64,000 bases of DNA from Lachnospiraceae bacterium (GTDB taxonomy: Bacteria > Bacillota > Clostridia > Lachnospirales > Lachnospiraceae): positions 1 through 64,000 of the forward strand of contig JAQXIY010000032.1 of the NCBI GenBank assembly GCA_029008035.1. Direction: 5' to 3'. Under the pieces are notes generated by a model. It was not told the origin of the DNA. It did not search any database and was given only the letters and a program-made list of their open reading frames with translations. Position numbers and translations under genes: made by a program. Positions 17,030 through 26,253 of the stretch are shown piece by piece. Each line of letters begins with the position of its first letter. The stretch's first letter is position 1.

Positions 17030-19695
17030 CGATTCCTAACCTTTACCTGTAATTCATTCAATGCATTCAACGCCTCAATAGGGGTCATTTGACTGATATC
17101 CAAACTGCGAAGTTCCTCAATGATATCATCATCCTTAACTGTGTCCAGAAAGGACATCTGAGCCAGATCAACCTCATCCAAAGGCTTTTGTCTTCGATTA
17201 AGGGAAACCGTCTGCCCTTCCACCGCAATGTTTTTAGCCAAATCAACAATGTCATTTTCACAAAGCTGTGTCACAATACGGTTTGCTCTCTCAATAACCT
17301 CATCCGGCAATCCTGCCAGTTTTGCCACGGCAATACCATAACTCTTGTCCGCTCCACCGGGGACGATTTTACGCAGAAAAACAATATCATCTCCGTTTTC
17401 CTTAACTGCAATACAATAATTATGTACCCCCTCCAGCTTGCCCTCCAGTTCTGTCAATTCATGATAATGGGTAGCAAATAAGGTTTTGGCTCCCAGGAGT
17501 TTCGTATTGCTGATGTGCTCCACCACAGCCCAAGCAATGCTGAGTCCGTCAAAGGTGGAAGTTCCTCTTCCTATTTCGTCTAAAATCAAAAGAGAGTCTT
17601 TGGTGGCATTACGCAAAATATTGGCCACTTCATTCATTTCCACCATAAAGGTACTCTGTCCCGAAGCCAAATCATCTGAAGCACCTACACGGGTAAAAAT
17701 CCGATCTACCATGCCAATATTGGCAGATTTAGCCGGGACAAAGCTACCCAACTGCGCCATTAATACAATCAGTGCGCTCTGGCGCATATAGGTGGATTTC
17801 CCCGCCATATTGGGTCCGGTGATAATGGATACCCGTTGCTTTTTGTTGTCCAGATAAGTGTCATTGTCGATAAACAGCTTGTTTTCAATCATCAGCTCCA
17901 CCACAGGATGACGACCGCCCTTTATGTCAATGATACCCTTTGTATTTAGTTTCGGTCGAACATAGTGATTCTTTTCGGCCACATGCGCCAGTGAAGCATA
18001 CACATCCAATCGGGCAATGGCCTTGGCGGTCTGTTGCACCCGGGTAACCTGGCTTGCAATTTGTTGTCGGATTTCTTTAAAAAACTCATATTCCAGAGAA
18101 ATCAACTTGTCCTCAGCTCCCAGAATGGTGTCCTCCAGTTCCTTGAGCCGAGGGGTGAAATAGCGTTCTGCATTTGCCAAAGTCTGCTTGCGCTGATAAT
18201 CCGATGGAACCAAATCCTTATAGGAATTGGTAACCTCTAAATAATATCCAAATACCTTGTTGTACTTAATCTTAAGATTTTTGATACCGGTGCGTTCCCT
18301 TTCCCGGGCCTCCAACTCAGCCAGCCATTGCTTTCCTTCCGTCTTTGCTCTGCGCAGTCTGTCAATTTCTTCGTGAAATCCATCTCTGATGATTCCCCCA
18401 TCTCTGGAAGAAATAGGAGGTTCTTCACAGATGGCATCATCCACCAGATGATACAGGTCGGACAAATCGTCAATCTCCTGTTCCAGCTGTTGTAGGTGAT
18501 CGGATTTGCAGTCCTTTAAAATCGCTTTTATGTATGGCAACATACCGATAGAGTTCTTAAAGGCCAGCAAGTCTCTGGGGTTGGCCGTCTGATAAACAAT
18601 ACGGGTATTCAATCGCTCCAAATCATAAATCGGCGCAAGGTACTCCCGCAATTCTTCACGTAGAACCATGTGAGAGAAAAATTCTTCCACTGCATCCAAT
18701 CGTCTTTGAATCATATCCATATCCGTCAAGGGCTGCTCAATGTCATTTCGAAGCATTCTGGCACCCATAGCGGTCTTTGTCTTGTCAAGAACCCATAGCA
18801 GGGAGCCCCTTTTTTGCTTTTCCCGAAGTGTTTCCACCAATTCAAGGTTTCTTCTTGTGGAGGAATCTAAAAGCATATAATTGCCGTTGAGATATGGTTT
18901 GATGGTATGAATCTGTTCCAGGCTGTTCTTCTGGATTTCGTACAGATACTTCATCAATGCACCGGCAGCAATGCTTCCCAATGGGAATTCCTCCAAGCCA
19001 AGACCGGAGAGTTGACTGGTGTGAAAGTGTTCCAGCAAAAGGGCAACTGCCAATTTTTCGTCAAAATAATGGGCATCTACCTTAGAGATGGATATTTGCA
19101 TTCTCTCCCGTAAGTCCCGCATATCAATGCCACTGATTGCAAAATTCTCATTGCACACAATTTCTGAGGGGTGATATTTGTTGATTTCATCCATACAAGT
19201 ACGATTGGAATCCACCTCTGTGACAAAAAAATCTGCCGTGGAGACATCGGCAATGGCCAATCCATAGCGCTCACCGTCATAGAAAATCCCCATAATATAA
19301 TTGTTTTTCGTCTCATCTAACGACATGGTATCCATATTGGTTCCCGGGGTGACAATGCGTGTCACCTCGCGTTTCACCATGCCTTTTGCCTCTTTGGGAT
19401 CCTCCACCTGTTCGCATACAGCCACCTTATAGCCCTTGTTGATCAAGCGGGTAAGATAACTCTCCGCCGCATGGTAGGGCACTCCACACATGGGCGCACG
19501 CTCCTCCAAGCCACAACTTTTCCCGGTAAGTGTGATTTCAAGTTCACGGGACACTGTCTCTGCATCCTCAAAAAACATCTCATAAAAATCGCCCAAACGA
19601 TAAAACAGAATGTAATTGGGATACTCCTCTTTTGTCTGCAAATAGTGCTGCATCATTGGTGTTAATTTATTAAAATCAATTTCTTTACTATTCAT
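17023..19695 (-). CDS. mutS: DNA mismatch repair protein MutS
   Basis: MutS is the mismatch sensor. It shows the Phe-x-Glu mismatch wedge in YRLGDFYEMFFEDA, the connector and lever domains, Walker A TGPNMAGKSTYMRQ, and Walker B LLILDEIGRGTSTFDG. With the ATG at 19695 it is 890 aa, a normal size. The longer frame begins at a TTG 6 nt upstream. The start overlaps the end of the preceding flavoprotein gene by 8 bp, so mutS-mutL-miaA are likely cotranscribed with the two flavoproteins. Confidence 0.97.
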   Translation of the reverse strand: MNSKEIDFNKLTPMMQHYLQTKEEYPNYILFYRLGDFYEMFFEDAETVSRELEITLTGKSCGLEERAPMCGVPYHAAESYLTRLINKGYKVAVCEQVEDPKEAKGMVKREVTRIVTPGTNMDTMSLDETKNNYIMGIFYDGERYGLAIADVSTADFFVTEVDSNRTCMDEINKYHPSEIVCNENFAISGIDMRDLRERMQISISKVDAHYFDEKLAVALLLEHFHTSQLSGLGLEEFPLGSIAAGALMKYLYEIQKNSLEQIHTIKPYLNGNYMLLDSSTRRNLELVETLREKQKRGSLLWVLDKTKTAMGARMLRNDIEQPLTDMDMIQRRLDAVEEFFSHMVLREELREYLAPIYDLERLNTRIVYQTANPRDLLAFKNSIGMLPYIKAILKDCKSDHLQQLEQEIDDLSDLYHLVDDAICEEPPISSRDGGIIRDGFHEEIDRLRRAKTEGKQWLAELEARERERTGIKNLKIKYNKVFGYYLEVTNSYKDLVPSDYQRKQTLANAERYFTPRLKELEDTILGAEDKLISLEYEFFKEIRQQIASQVTRVQQTAKAIARLDVYASLAHVAEKNHYVRPKLNTKGIIDIKGGRHPVVELMIENKLFIDNDTYLDNKKQRVSIITGPNMAGKSTYMRQSALIVLMAQLGSFVPAKSANIGMVDRIFTRVGASDDLASGQSTFMVEMNEVANILRNATKDSLLILDEIGRGTSTFDGLSIAWAVVEHISNTKLLGAKTLFATHYHELTELEGKLEGVHNYCIAVKENGDDIVFLRKIVPGGADKSYGIAVAKLAGLPDEVIERANRIVTQLCENDIVDLAKNIAVEGQTVSLNRRQKPLDEVDLAQMSFLDTVKDDDIIEELRSLDISQMTPIEALNALNELQVKVRNRW

Positions 19696-21286
19696 ATTCA
19701 ACCTTATATCTCTTTATAATTTCTTCTGCAATCTTCACACCATCCATGGCTGCCGACATAATTCCGCCGGCATAACCGGCCCCTTCACCACAGGGAAATA
19801 AACCTTTCATACTGCTCTCAAAACCATCGTCTCTGTGAATGCGCAAGGGAGATGACGTCCGACTCTCAATGCCGGAGAGAATGGCATCCTCTCTGTCAAA
19901 TCCTTGTATATATTTTCCAAACAATCCCATTCCCTCCAAGAAGGAACCGCGCATAGCATCCGTAAACAATGGATTCAAATCCGCAAATCCACAATCTCCT
20001 TTGGTCTCTGAGTGAAATGCACCATAGCCCGTAGATTCCTTTCGGGCAACAAAATCCCCAAACAACTGTTGCGGAATTTTCCCCCGGCATAAATCATAGG
20101 CCTTTTTTTCCAGCTGATTTTGAAACTCCACAGCACCCATAGGATCATCAAGAGCATATTCATCCTTTCCTACAGAAACGACAATAGCGCTGTTTGCATT
20201 GGCTGAGTCACGCTTGGAGTAGCTCATGCCGTTGACAACCAATTGCCCCGGTGCCGAAGATGCATTTACCACATATCCCCCGGGACACATACAAAATGAA
20301 TACACTCCCCTGCCGTTGGCCAGCTTGGTTGCCAATTTGTAGGGAGCCACCGGGAGATGGGCAATATTACCTTCCCCATACTGTGAACGATTGATCATCT
20401 CCTGAGGATGTTCCACCCGAAAGCCCACAGCAAATTCCTTGGCAGACATGGGAACACTCCTCTCATACAACTTACGAAAGGTATCCCTGGCGCTGTGACC
20501 AATAGCCAGAATACATATATCTGTCTTAATATAGGTATCCTCTGCATAAATTCCCTGCAGCCTTTGATTCTCAAAGACAAAATCAGTCACACATGTGTCA
20601 AAAAGGAATCTGCCACCCAGAGATATGATTACCCGGCGCATATTCTTTATCACATTTACCAAAATATCTGTGCCGATATGTGGCTTTGCGTCCCATAAAA
20701 TCTGCTCAGGTGCGCCAAATTTCACAAATGTTTCCAAGACAAATCGATTCTTCCCCGTCTTATCCTTTACCAAGGTATTAAGCTTTCCATCGGAAAAGGT
20801 TCCCGCTCCGCCTTCTCCAAATTGTACGTTGGAATTAGAAGAAAGTATATTGCTTTGCCAAAACTTTTCCACATCTTTGGTTCGCTGTTCCACTGACGAG
20901 CCCCTCTCAATGATCAGTGGCGCGTACCCGGCCATTGCCAGTACATATGCACAAAATAACCCGCCGGGACCGGCTCCGACAATCACCGGGGGGTTGTTTA
21001 AATCCTTTTCCCCGGAAGCAGGAATCTGAAACAAAACCTGCTGATACAGGGAAATATTTGCATTGTTTTGATATCGTTTTAGAATCTGGCGTTCCCCCTT
21101 GCCAAAATCTACCGCTACAGAATAAACATAATAAATATTGGGCTTCTTCCTGGCATCCACAGAACACTTTAAAATCTTGTAGGACTTTATGTCTTCTTTT
21201 TTGGTACGGACAGCATCTGCAATGTATGTAGTCAAGTCCGCGTTTTCTATTGTTGATGGTACTTTCAACTGATTGATTTGAATCAT
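19688..21286 (-). CDS. FAD-dependent oxidoreductase of the COG2509 type
   Basis: This uncharacterised flavoprotein family has a small N-terminal alpha/beta domain (about residues 1-90) followed by a Rossmann FAD-binding core. The core has PVIVGAGPGGLFCAYVLA at about 99 and the ribose-binding glutamate in LIIERG. Other blocks are FGEGGAGTFSDGKLNT, MCPGGYVVNASS, and the C-terminal PCGEGAGYAGGIMSAAMDG. The ATG at 21286 overlaps the previous stop by 4 bp (ATGA) and has AAAGGA 6 nt upstream, giving 532 aa. The substrate is not known. Confidence 0.88.
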   Translation of the reverse strand: MIQINQLKVPSTIENADLTTYIADAVRTKKEDIKSYKILKCSVDARKKPNIYYVYSVAVDFGKGERQILKRYQNNANISLYQQVLFQIPASGEKDLNNPPVIVGAGPGGLFCAYVLAMAGYAPLIIERGSSVEQRTKDVEKFWQSNILSSNSNVQFGEGGAGTFSDGKLNTLVKDKTGKNRFVLETFVKFGAPEQILWDAKPHIGTDILVNVIKNMRRVIISLGGRFLFDTCVTDFVFENQRLQGIYAEDTYIKTDICILAIGHSARDTFRKLYERSVPMSAKEFAVGFRVEHPQEMINRSQYGEGNIAHLPVAPYKLATKLANGRGVYSFCMCPGGYVVNASSAPGQLVVNGMSYSKRDSANANSAIVVSVGKDEYALDDPMGAVEFQNQLEKKAYDLCRGKIPQQLFGDFVARKESTGYGAFHSETKGDCGFADLNPLFTDAMRGSFLEGMGLFGKYIQGFDREDAILSGIESRTSSPLRIHRDDGFESSMKGLFPCGEGAGYAGGIMSAAMDGVKIAEEIIKRYKVEYE

Positions 21287-22527
21287 ATGATATCCTTTGC
21301 CGCATGTCTTCCAGCCACAGCGCCGCTGGACCATGCCCATTGTAAATTATATCCCCCGCAGATGCCATCTACATCCACAATTTCCCCGGCCATATAAAAT
21401 CCCGGGCAAAGAAGTGACTCCATGGTGTCCGGACAAATGTCATCTGTAGAAACGCCACCAGCCGTTACCTGTGCATGTTTAAATCCATGTGTCTTTGTGA
21501 TGGGAACGATGAATGATTTGAGAATATCCCTCAGACGAACAATCTCTTCCCTGTCACAATCCTTTACGGATTGATTGGTTGAAATGCCACAGGCCATCAG
21601 AACACCCTCTATCACCTTGTCATTGAGAAGTCCCCACAACGCTTGTTTCACAGAAGGTGATACGGGAGTATACTCAAAGCGTCTCAGAAGAATTTCCTCC
21701 ACATCCGTTTTGGTGTATTCCGGCATAAAATCTATAGACATCTCCACTTGCATATTTCGCTCCAATCCAATTGATGCCATCCTGCTTAATTGAAACACTG
21801 CAATGCCGGAGATGCCATAGTCCGTCAATTGCAGTTCTCCGGACTCCTCTCCCACACATTCTCCCTGGACAAAAAGGGATAATCGACAGTCGCACCGGGC
21901 TCCCGCCATGGCTGAAATGCCCGGATGATTTGTATGTAATTGCACCAGAGCCGGAACCAGAGGCGTTATATTGTGACCAAACATTTTTGCATAATAATAG
22001 CCGTCCCCATTGCTACCTTTGATAGCGGACGCCTTCCCACCTGTGGCCAATATCACTTTCTTGCAACGTAACCGGCCACCGGTATGGGTCACAGTAAAAA
22101 GATTATCTGAGTCCTTTGAAATGCTCCGCACTCTTGTCTCCAACATAACAGGAACCGATAATGCCAAAAGTCTCTCCCTCAACAATGCCACTACAGCTCC
22201 TGCCTGACGACATCGGGGATAGTAGTAACCTTCCTGTTCCACAGGTGCCACGCCAATATCCTCAAAAAAGTCGAGGGTATCCTCCAAGGTAAAACCTTGC
22301 AGCACACGCTGCAGGAACGCGGCATCAGCCCCGTAATAGCATTGCTCTGATATCCTTTGATTGGTCAAATTACATTTGCCGTTACCGGTGGCAAGAATCT
22401 TCTTTCCCAGGCATTCATTTCCCTCAAGAATCACCGTATCTGCGCCTAATTGAGCAGCTTGAATTCCGGCCATCATTCCGGAAGCGCCTCCACCTAAAAC
22501 AGCAACATCATATATGTCTTTTGTCAT
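21283..22527 (-). CDS. HI0933-family NAD(P)/FAD-dependent oxidoreductase
   Basis: This BaiN/HI0933-like flavoprotein has the FAD motif VAVLGGGASGMMAGIQAA at the N-terminus, the signature GRKILATGNGKCNLTN-type block (here GKKILATGNGKCNLTN), LATGGKASAIKGSNGDGYYYA, and AGEIVDVDGICGGYNLQWA at the C-terminus. The ATG at 22527 (MTKDIYDV) has a GAGGAAAGAC ribosome site and its own promoter nearby; it gives 414 aa. Some family members reduce bile-acid intermediates and others are called aminoacetone oxidases, so the activity here is open. Confidence 0.9.
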   Translation of the reverse strand: MTKDIYDVAVLGGGASGMMAGIQAAQLGADTVILEGNECLGKKILATGNGKCNLTNQRISEQCYYGADAAFLQRVLQGFTLEDTLDFFEDIGVAPVEQEGYYYPRCRQAGAVVALLRERLLALSVPVMLETRVRSISKDSDNLFTVTHTGGRLRCKKVILATGGKASAIKGSNGDGYYYAKMFGHNITPLVPALVQLHTNHPGISAMAGARCDCRLSLFVQGECVGEESGELQLTDYGISGIAVFQLSRMASIGLERNMQVEMSIDFMPEYTKTDVEEILLRRFEYTPVSPSVKQALWGLLNDKVIEGVLMACGISTNQSVKDCDREEIVRLRDILKSFIVPITKTHGFKHAQVTAGGVSTDDICPDTMESLLCPGFYMAGEIVDVDGICGGYNLQWAWSSGAVAGRHAAKDII

Positions 22528-22553
22528 GTCTTTCCTCTTTTCTACCACAAGAT

Positions 22554-22582
22554 ATTGTAGCATAACAAAGGGCAATTCTCAA
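22554..22582 (-). promoter_or_regulatory. Promoter upstream of the HI0933-type gene
   Basis: -35 TTGAGA (22582-22577), 17-nt spacer, -10 TACAAT (22559-22554), 27 nt before the ATG. It would drive the two flavoproteins and mutS-mutL-miaA. Confidence 0.65.
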
Positions 22583-22595
22583 GAAAGAGATACCA

Positions 22596-22943
22596 CTAAC
22601 TGCTGTAATTCTCCAAAAAATCATACAGAGATTTCTCATCCACAAAATTCAATCCCTCTTTGATTTGTTTTTGTACATCCTCCGGCAGACGATTTGTGGG
22701 TATATCCGTGGAAAGATATTTGATTTTATTTTCCAAATAATACACCACCAGATTCCCCGATTCCTCAACAACCACAAATTGATATTCGCTTTTTTTGTTG
22801 CTTTGAATTGCTTTTTGAGGCACTGCACCATCCGGTGTTTCTTCTATCATATTGTCCCGATACAACGCTAAAGACAAAGCACTCATCAACACAAGACATA
22901 ATATACCATACAAAAAAATACAAATACGATTAGTCCTCTTCAT
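22596..22943 (-). CDS. Small membrane-anchored protein with BofC-like C-terminus
   Basis: Starting at ATG 22943 (AAAGGAG 6 nt upstream), the protein has 115 residues: a basic start, one transmembrane helix (about 7-26), a short linker, and an extracytoplasmic domain. The domain pattern FVVVEESGNLVVYY, then TDIPTNRLPEDVQKQIKEG, then SLYDFLENYSS resembles the C-terminal domain of BofC-type proteins. BofC itself restrains a sporulation signalling protease in Bacillus; I do not claim that function here. It lies alone between the flippase and the HI0933 gene. Confidence 0.65.
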   Translation of the reverse strand: MKRTNRICIFLYGILCLVLMSALSLALYRDNMIEETPDGAVPQKAIQSNKKSEYQFVVVEESGNLVVYYLENKIKYLSTDIPTNRLPEDVQKQIKEGLNFVDEKSLYDFLENYSS

Positions 22944-22998
22944 AATATCTCCTTTACAAGAAAAATATTGAAACACTAAAAGTATTTGTATTTGTAAA

Positions 22999-24660
22999 TT
23001 ATTTATGCAAAAGTCCGCATTTCTTGGCCAGACGGACTATGAGATATCCCTTGGGAATGCGGTTTAATTCTTCTTCTGTCAACCCTTTCATCAACAATAG
23101 CACAACAAAGTATATGACAATTCCAACGCAAATACTCACCAGCACAGCCAAAACATTGGAGTCCACAGCCAGCATAAGAACTTTATATACCACATATACT
23201 CCGATGCCCATGGTAAGCGACGCCAAAAATGGTATGATGTATGTTTTACCTATATCCACATATGCACCACTATAGCGGCGCAGTGCCAAATCATTCAAAA
23301 TGCACACGCAAAGGCCATACACATTATTCGCAATGACAACTGCGTAGATATGCAAATGGAAGTATTCCATCAGCACAAACAAAACCACGAGATGAATCAC
23401 CAAGGAAATCACCGCGTTAATCACAGGAGTTCTCATACGGTCAATCCCCTGCAATAGTCCATTGGTCAAGGTAGACAAGCCAAATAATACAATGGAAATC
23501 GTCCCCAGCATCATAATCATCATGGTTGTGTTATCTCCATCCTGGAACAAAAGCATATTCAAGGGTTTGCCCAGAATCCCCATACCAATTGCTGACGGTA
23601 TGGATACTACCATAATAAACCTTGTGGCCAGTGATATCTGATAGTTCACGCCATCATAATCCTTTGCGTGAAATGCTTTGGACAAACTTGGCACACTGGA
23701 TGCTGCCAACGAGGATGCAATGGAAATGGGTACGTTGGTAAGAACAATAAACTGTCCCGAATACACTCCCCACCACTCGCTTATCTGCTTGGCTGAATAC
23801 CCCTGCATAACGGCAATATTCTTAAACACACCCTGATCTACAATGGTACTGATGCTGTAAACAGTGGTACTTAGAAGTATGGGCAAAATGGTTAAAAATA
23901 AAGCACTCATGATTTCCCCATAGCTCTCCGATTGACGATGGCGATCCCGCTTCAGACGTTTTTTTAGCCGTTTTCGATAAGCGAAATAAACAAAAAGCAT
24001 AAACAAGAGAGCCAATAACGCCCCGGAAGCCGTACCAATGGTTCCACCGGCTGCTCCATAAGCCGCAGCATAATTGTCCGGGTCACCAATCATTTCTCCC
24101 ACATTTTTTCCGTAGGAAAACAGCATGTAGGCTGCCACAATGCTGACAACAGCATTGAGAATCTGTTCTGCCACCTGAGAAAATGCGCTGGGTATCATGG
24201 TATTAAGCCCTTGAAAGAAACCTCGAAAAACTCCAAGTATGGCAACCACAAATAACGTAGGTGCCAGAATCTTAAGGGCAATGGCACTCAACGGGGTCTT
24301 TAATAAGGTTCCCGTAAAGAAATCTGCGCCAAAATATAGTAACAGTCCACCGGCACCGCCACTGACAAATGCAAAGAACAGCGCGCCCTTAAAAACCCGG
24401 TAAGCATCCTTCACATGGCCTTTCCCCATTCTGGCAGCCACCAATTTAGAGACAGCCAGCGGGATGCTGTAGGATGATATAATCAATATGATATTGTAAA
24501 TGCTAAAGGCTGTTCCGTAATAATCATTGCCAACTTTACCGATGATGGCCTTTAGGGGCATACGATATAGCAAGCCCACAATACGACTGATAAAAGAGGC
24601 AATGGCAAGTATTGAACCTTGTAGCAAAAAACTTGCGTCACTGTTTTTTGATTTGCCCAA
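22999..24660 (-). CDS. MurJ/SpoVB-type polysaccharide flippase
   Basis: A 553-residue protein with about 14 hydrophobic helices, of the MVF/MATE-like group (polysaccharide biosynthesis protein, SpoVB/YtgP). Typical features are the N-terminal LLQGSILAIASFISRIVGLLYRMP, GNDYYGTAFSIYNI, LAVSKLVAARMGKG, and the central YSISTIVDQGVF. Such proteins flip lipid-linked wall precursors. The start is apparently TTG at 24660 with GGGGAAG just upstream; no ATG is near. Whether it is the lipid II flippase or a sporulation paralogue cannot be told from this. Confidence 0.85.
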   Translation of the reverse strand: MGKSKNSDASFLLQGSILAIASFISRIVGLLYRMPLKAIIGKVGNDYYGTAFSIYNIILIISSYSIPLAVSKLVAARMGKGHVKDAYRVFKGALFFAFVSGGAGGLLLYFGADFFTGTLLKTPLSAIALKILAPTLFVVAILGVFRGFFQGLNTMIPSAFSQVAEQILNAVVSIVAAYMLFSYGKNVGEMIGDPDNYAAAYGAAGGTIGTASGALLALLFMLFVYFAYRKRLKKRLKRDRHRQSESYGEIMSALFLTILPILLSTTVYSISTIVDQGVFKNIAVMQGYSAKQISEWWGVYSGQFIVLTNVPISIASSLAASSVPSLSKAFHAKDYDGVNYQISLATRFIMVVSIPSAIGMGILGKPLNMLLFQDGDNTTMMIMMLGTISIVLFGLSTLTNGLLQGIDRMRTPVINAVISLVIHLVVLFVLMEYFHLHIYAVVIANNVYGLCVCILNDLALRRYSGAYVDIGKTYIIPFLASLTMGIGVYVVYKVLMLAVDSNVLAVLVSICVGIVIYFVVLLLMKGLTEEELNRIPKGYLIVRLAKKCGLLHK

Positions 24661-24677
24661 TCTACTTCCCCAAAATG

Positions 24678-25748
24678 TTACTTCTCTTCTTTGCTGTCAA
24701 AAGTGTTCTTTTCAGCGTGTTGCTTTTCAATAATACATACCCATGTCTTACCCGGATTCAGCGTGATTTCTTTACCTTTCAAATCATAGTAATGGGTAAT
24801 GCCGTCAGATTCTTTTTTCCAAGTTACGTCAATCATCTTTCCATTGGTAAAGAACTTACCCTCTCCGGAACCGTCGATACCCAGATTTAAGTATTGTGTT
24901 CCCTCATATTCTGAACTGGAAACATTCTGAAAAATAATATTGCTCACTTCAACCTGCTTACCATCAACTACATCGATGTGCTCTTCCCCGAACTGGAATC
25001 TCTTATATGTCTTTGTCTTCTCATCATAGACAAAGGATGGCTTATTGTAGAAGTAATATGGCTTAATCAGAACACTGTCTTCACCATCTTTTAAAGTATT
25101 AAGCTCATCCTCATCAGCAAACTGATAATGTCCCTGATATGACTTTGGATAAGTAGTTGTAAATCCCTTTGTAGCAATGCCACTGGCAATACCCTCTGCA
25201 CTGGTATAACAGTTGTGGGGTGCCGGATGTTCATCTGTTCGATAGAAGGTGCTATTAACAGCGCCGTCTAATCCGCTGAGATGATCTACCACACCGGAAT
25301 CAAGCAACGATTCTGCGTGAACACTCTGTCCCACATGAACATAGATTGCGTCAAATTCCTTTGCAAAATATGCATAGTAAGGACGGCAACTGCGCACGGT
25401 ACCAATCTGTGTCAAATCCTTGTAATCCTCATAGATTGCCATCAATCGAGTGATTCCACCCTCAACAGGTGCCTCATAAATGACACCGGCAGAATTCAAG
25501 CCGTATTGAGGAAGCGCCTCCTTTGTATTACCGTTCATAACAGCAATGGGTCTGTTCTGTCCGATTTTCTCGTCAACCCACTCCCCTGTCAAAAAGCTCT
25601 TCATCTCACCCTCATGACCGGATTCGACTGCATCGGCTGTCTGATTCTCTTCTGATTTCTTGCCATTGCTTACAGCAACAACTACACCGACAACAGCCAG
25701 CACTGCCACGATAGCACATACAATTCCGATGATTTTCTTCTTAGACAT
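24678..25748 (-). CDS. DUF3048 (YerB-like) secreted/membrane-anchored protein
   Basis: The 356-residue protein has an N-terminal transmembrane/signal helix (about 5-26), a charged linker, and a DUF3048 domain pair. Characteristic stretches are NRPIAVMNGN, GLNSAGVIYEAPVEGGITRLMAI, IGTVRSCRPYYAYFAKEFDAIYVHVG, and the C-terminal WKKESDGITHYYDLKGKEI...PGKTWV block. No catalytic role is established; YerB-like proteins are extracytoplasmic lipoproteins of Firmicutes. Its start overlaps the ybeY stop by 8 bp. Confidence 0.87.
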   Translation of the reverse strand: MSKKKIIGIVCAIVAVLAVVGVVVAVSNGKKSEENQTADAVESGHEGEMKSFLTGEWVDEKIGQNRPIAVMNGNTKEALPQYGLNSAGVIYEAPVEGGITRLMAIYEDYKDLTQIGTVRSCRPYYAYFAKEFDAIYVHVGQSVHAESLLDSGVVDHLSGLDGAVNSTFYRTDEHPAPHNCYTSAEGIASGIATKGFTTTYPKSYQGHYQFADEDELNTLKDGEDSVLIKPYYFYNKPSFVYDEKTKTYKRFQFGEEHIDVVDGKQVEVSNIIFQNVSSSEYEGTQYLNLGIDGSGEGKFFTNGKMIDVTWKKESDGITHYYDLKGKEITLNPGKTWVCIIEKQHAEKNTFDSKEEK

Positions 25749-26253
25749 CTTCTCTTTCCTCCCGTGTTATATTTAGTAAATCTAAGATTGTTCTCTGCTT
25801 TTGTTCCATGATTTCAGCTTCTTCATGCTCCATGTGATCATATCCCATCAGGTGAAGCATGCTGTGAGCAATCAAAAATGCATACTCTCTTTTCACAGAA
25901 TGACCGTACTCTCTGGCCTGACTCATAACATGATCTACAGAAATCACAATATCCCCCAGAACAACCTCTCCCGTCTCCGGATGAAAAATCTCATCCATAT
26001 CTTCCAGATGTGAAAAGTCTCCCGGGTTCTCATAGTCTATCATAGGAAAGGACAACACATCTGTGGCACTGTCCTTTTCACGAAACTCTTTGTTTATTTG
26101 GCAAATGGCAGTATCGTCTGTCAGCGTCAATCCCACCTCAACCTCATAGGGAAAGGATTCCGTTTCCAACGCTTTTTCAATTACCGCAGTGGCAATTGCT
26201 CTGTAATCAAAGGAAAATGGAATCTGCGTTTCCTCTTCAAATAATATTGTCAT
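25741..26253 (-). CDS. ybeY: YbeY endoribonuclease / rRNA maturation factor
   Basis: YbeY is a metal-dependent RNase for 16S rRNA 3'-end maturation and ribosome quality control. The zinc motif is H-S-M-L-H-L-M-G-Y-D-H followed by MEHEEAEIMEQKQ. The upstream TDVLSFPM and GDIVISVD strands are family-typical. The start overlaps the HD-like gene by ATGA, and it lies in the phoH block as usual. Confidence 0.95.
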   Translation of the reverse strand: MTILFEEETQIPFSFDYRAIATAVIEKALETESFPYEVEVGLTLTDDTAICQINKEFREKDSATDVLSFPMIDYENPGDFSHLEDMDEIFHPETGEVVLGDIVISVDHVMSQAREYGHSVKREYAFLIAHSMLHLMGYDHMEHEEAEIMEQKQRTILDLLNITREEREDV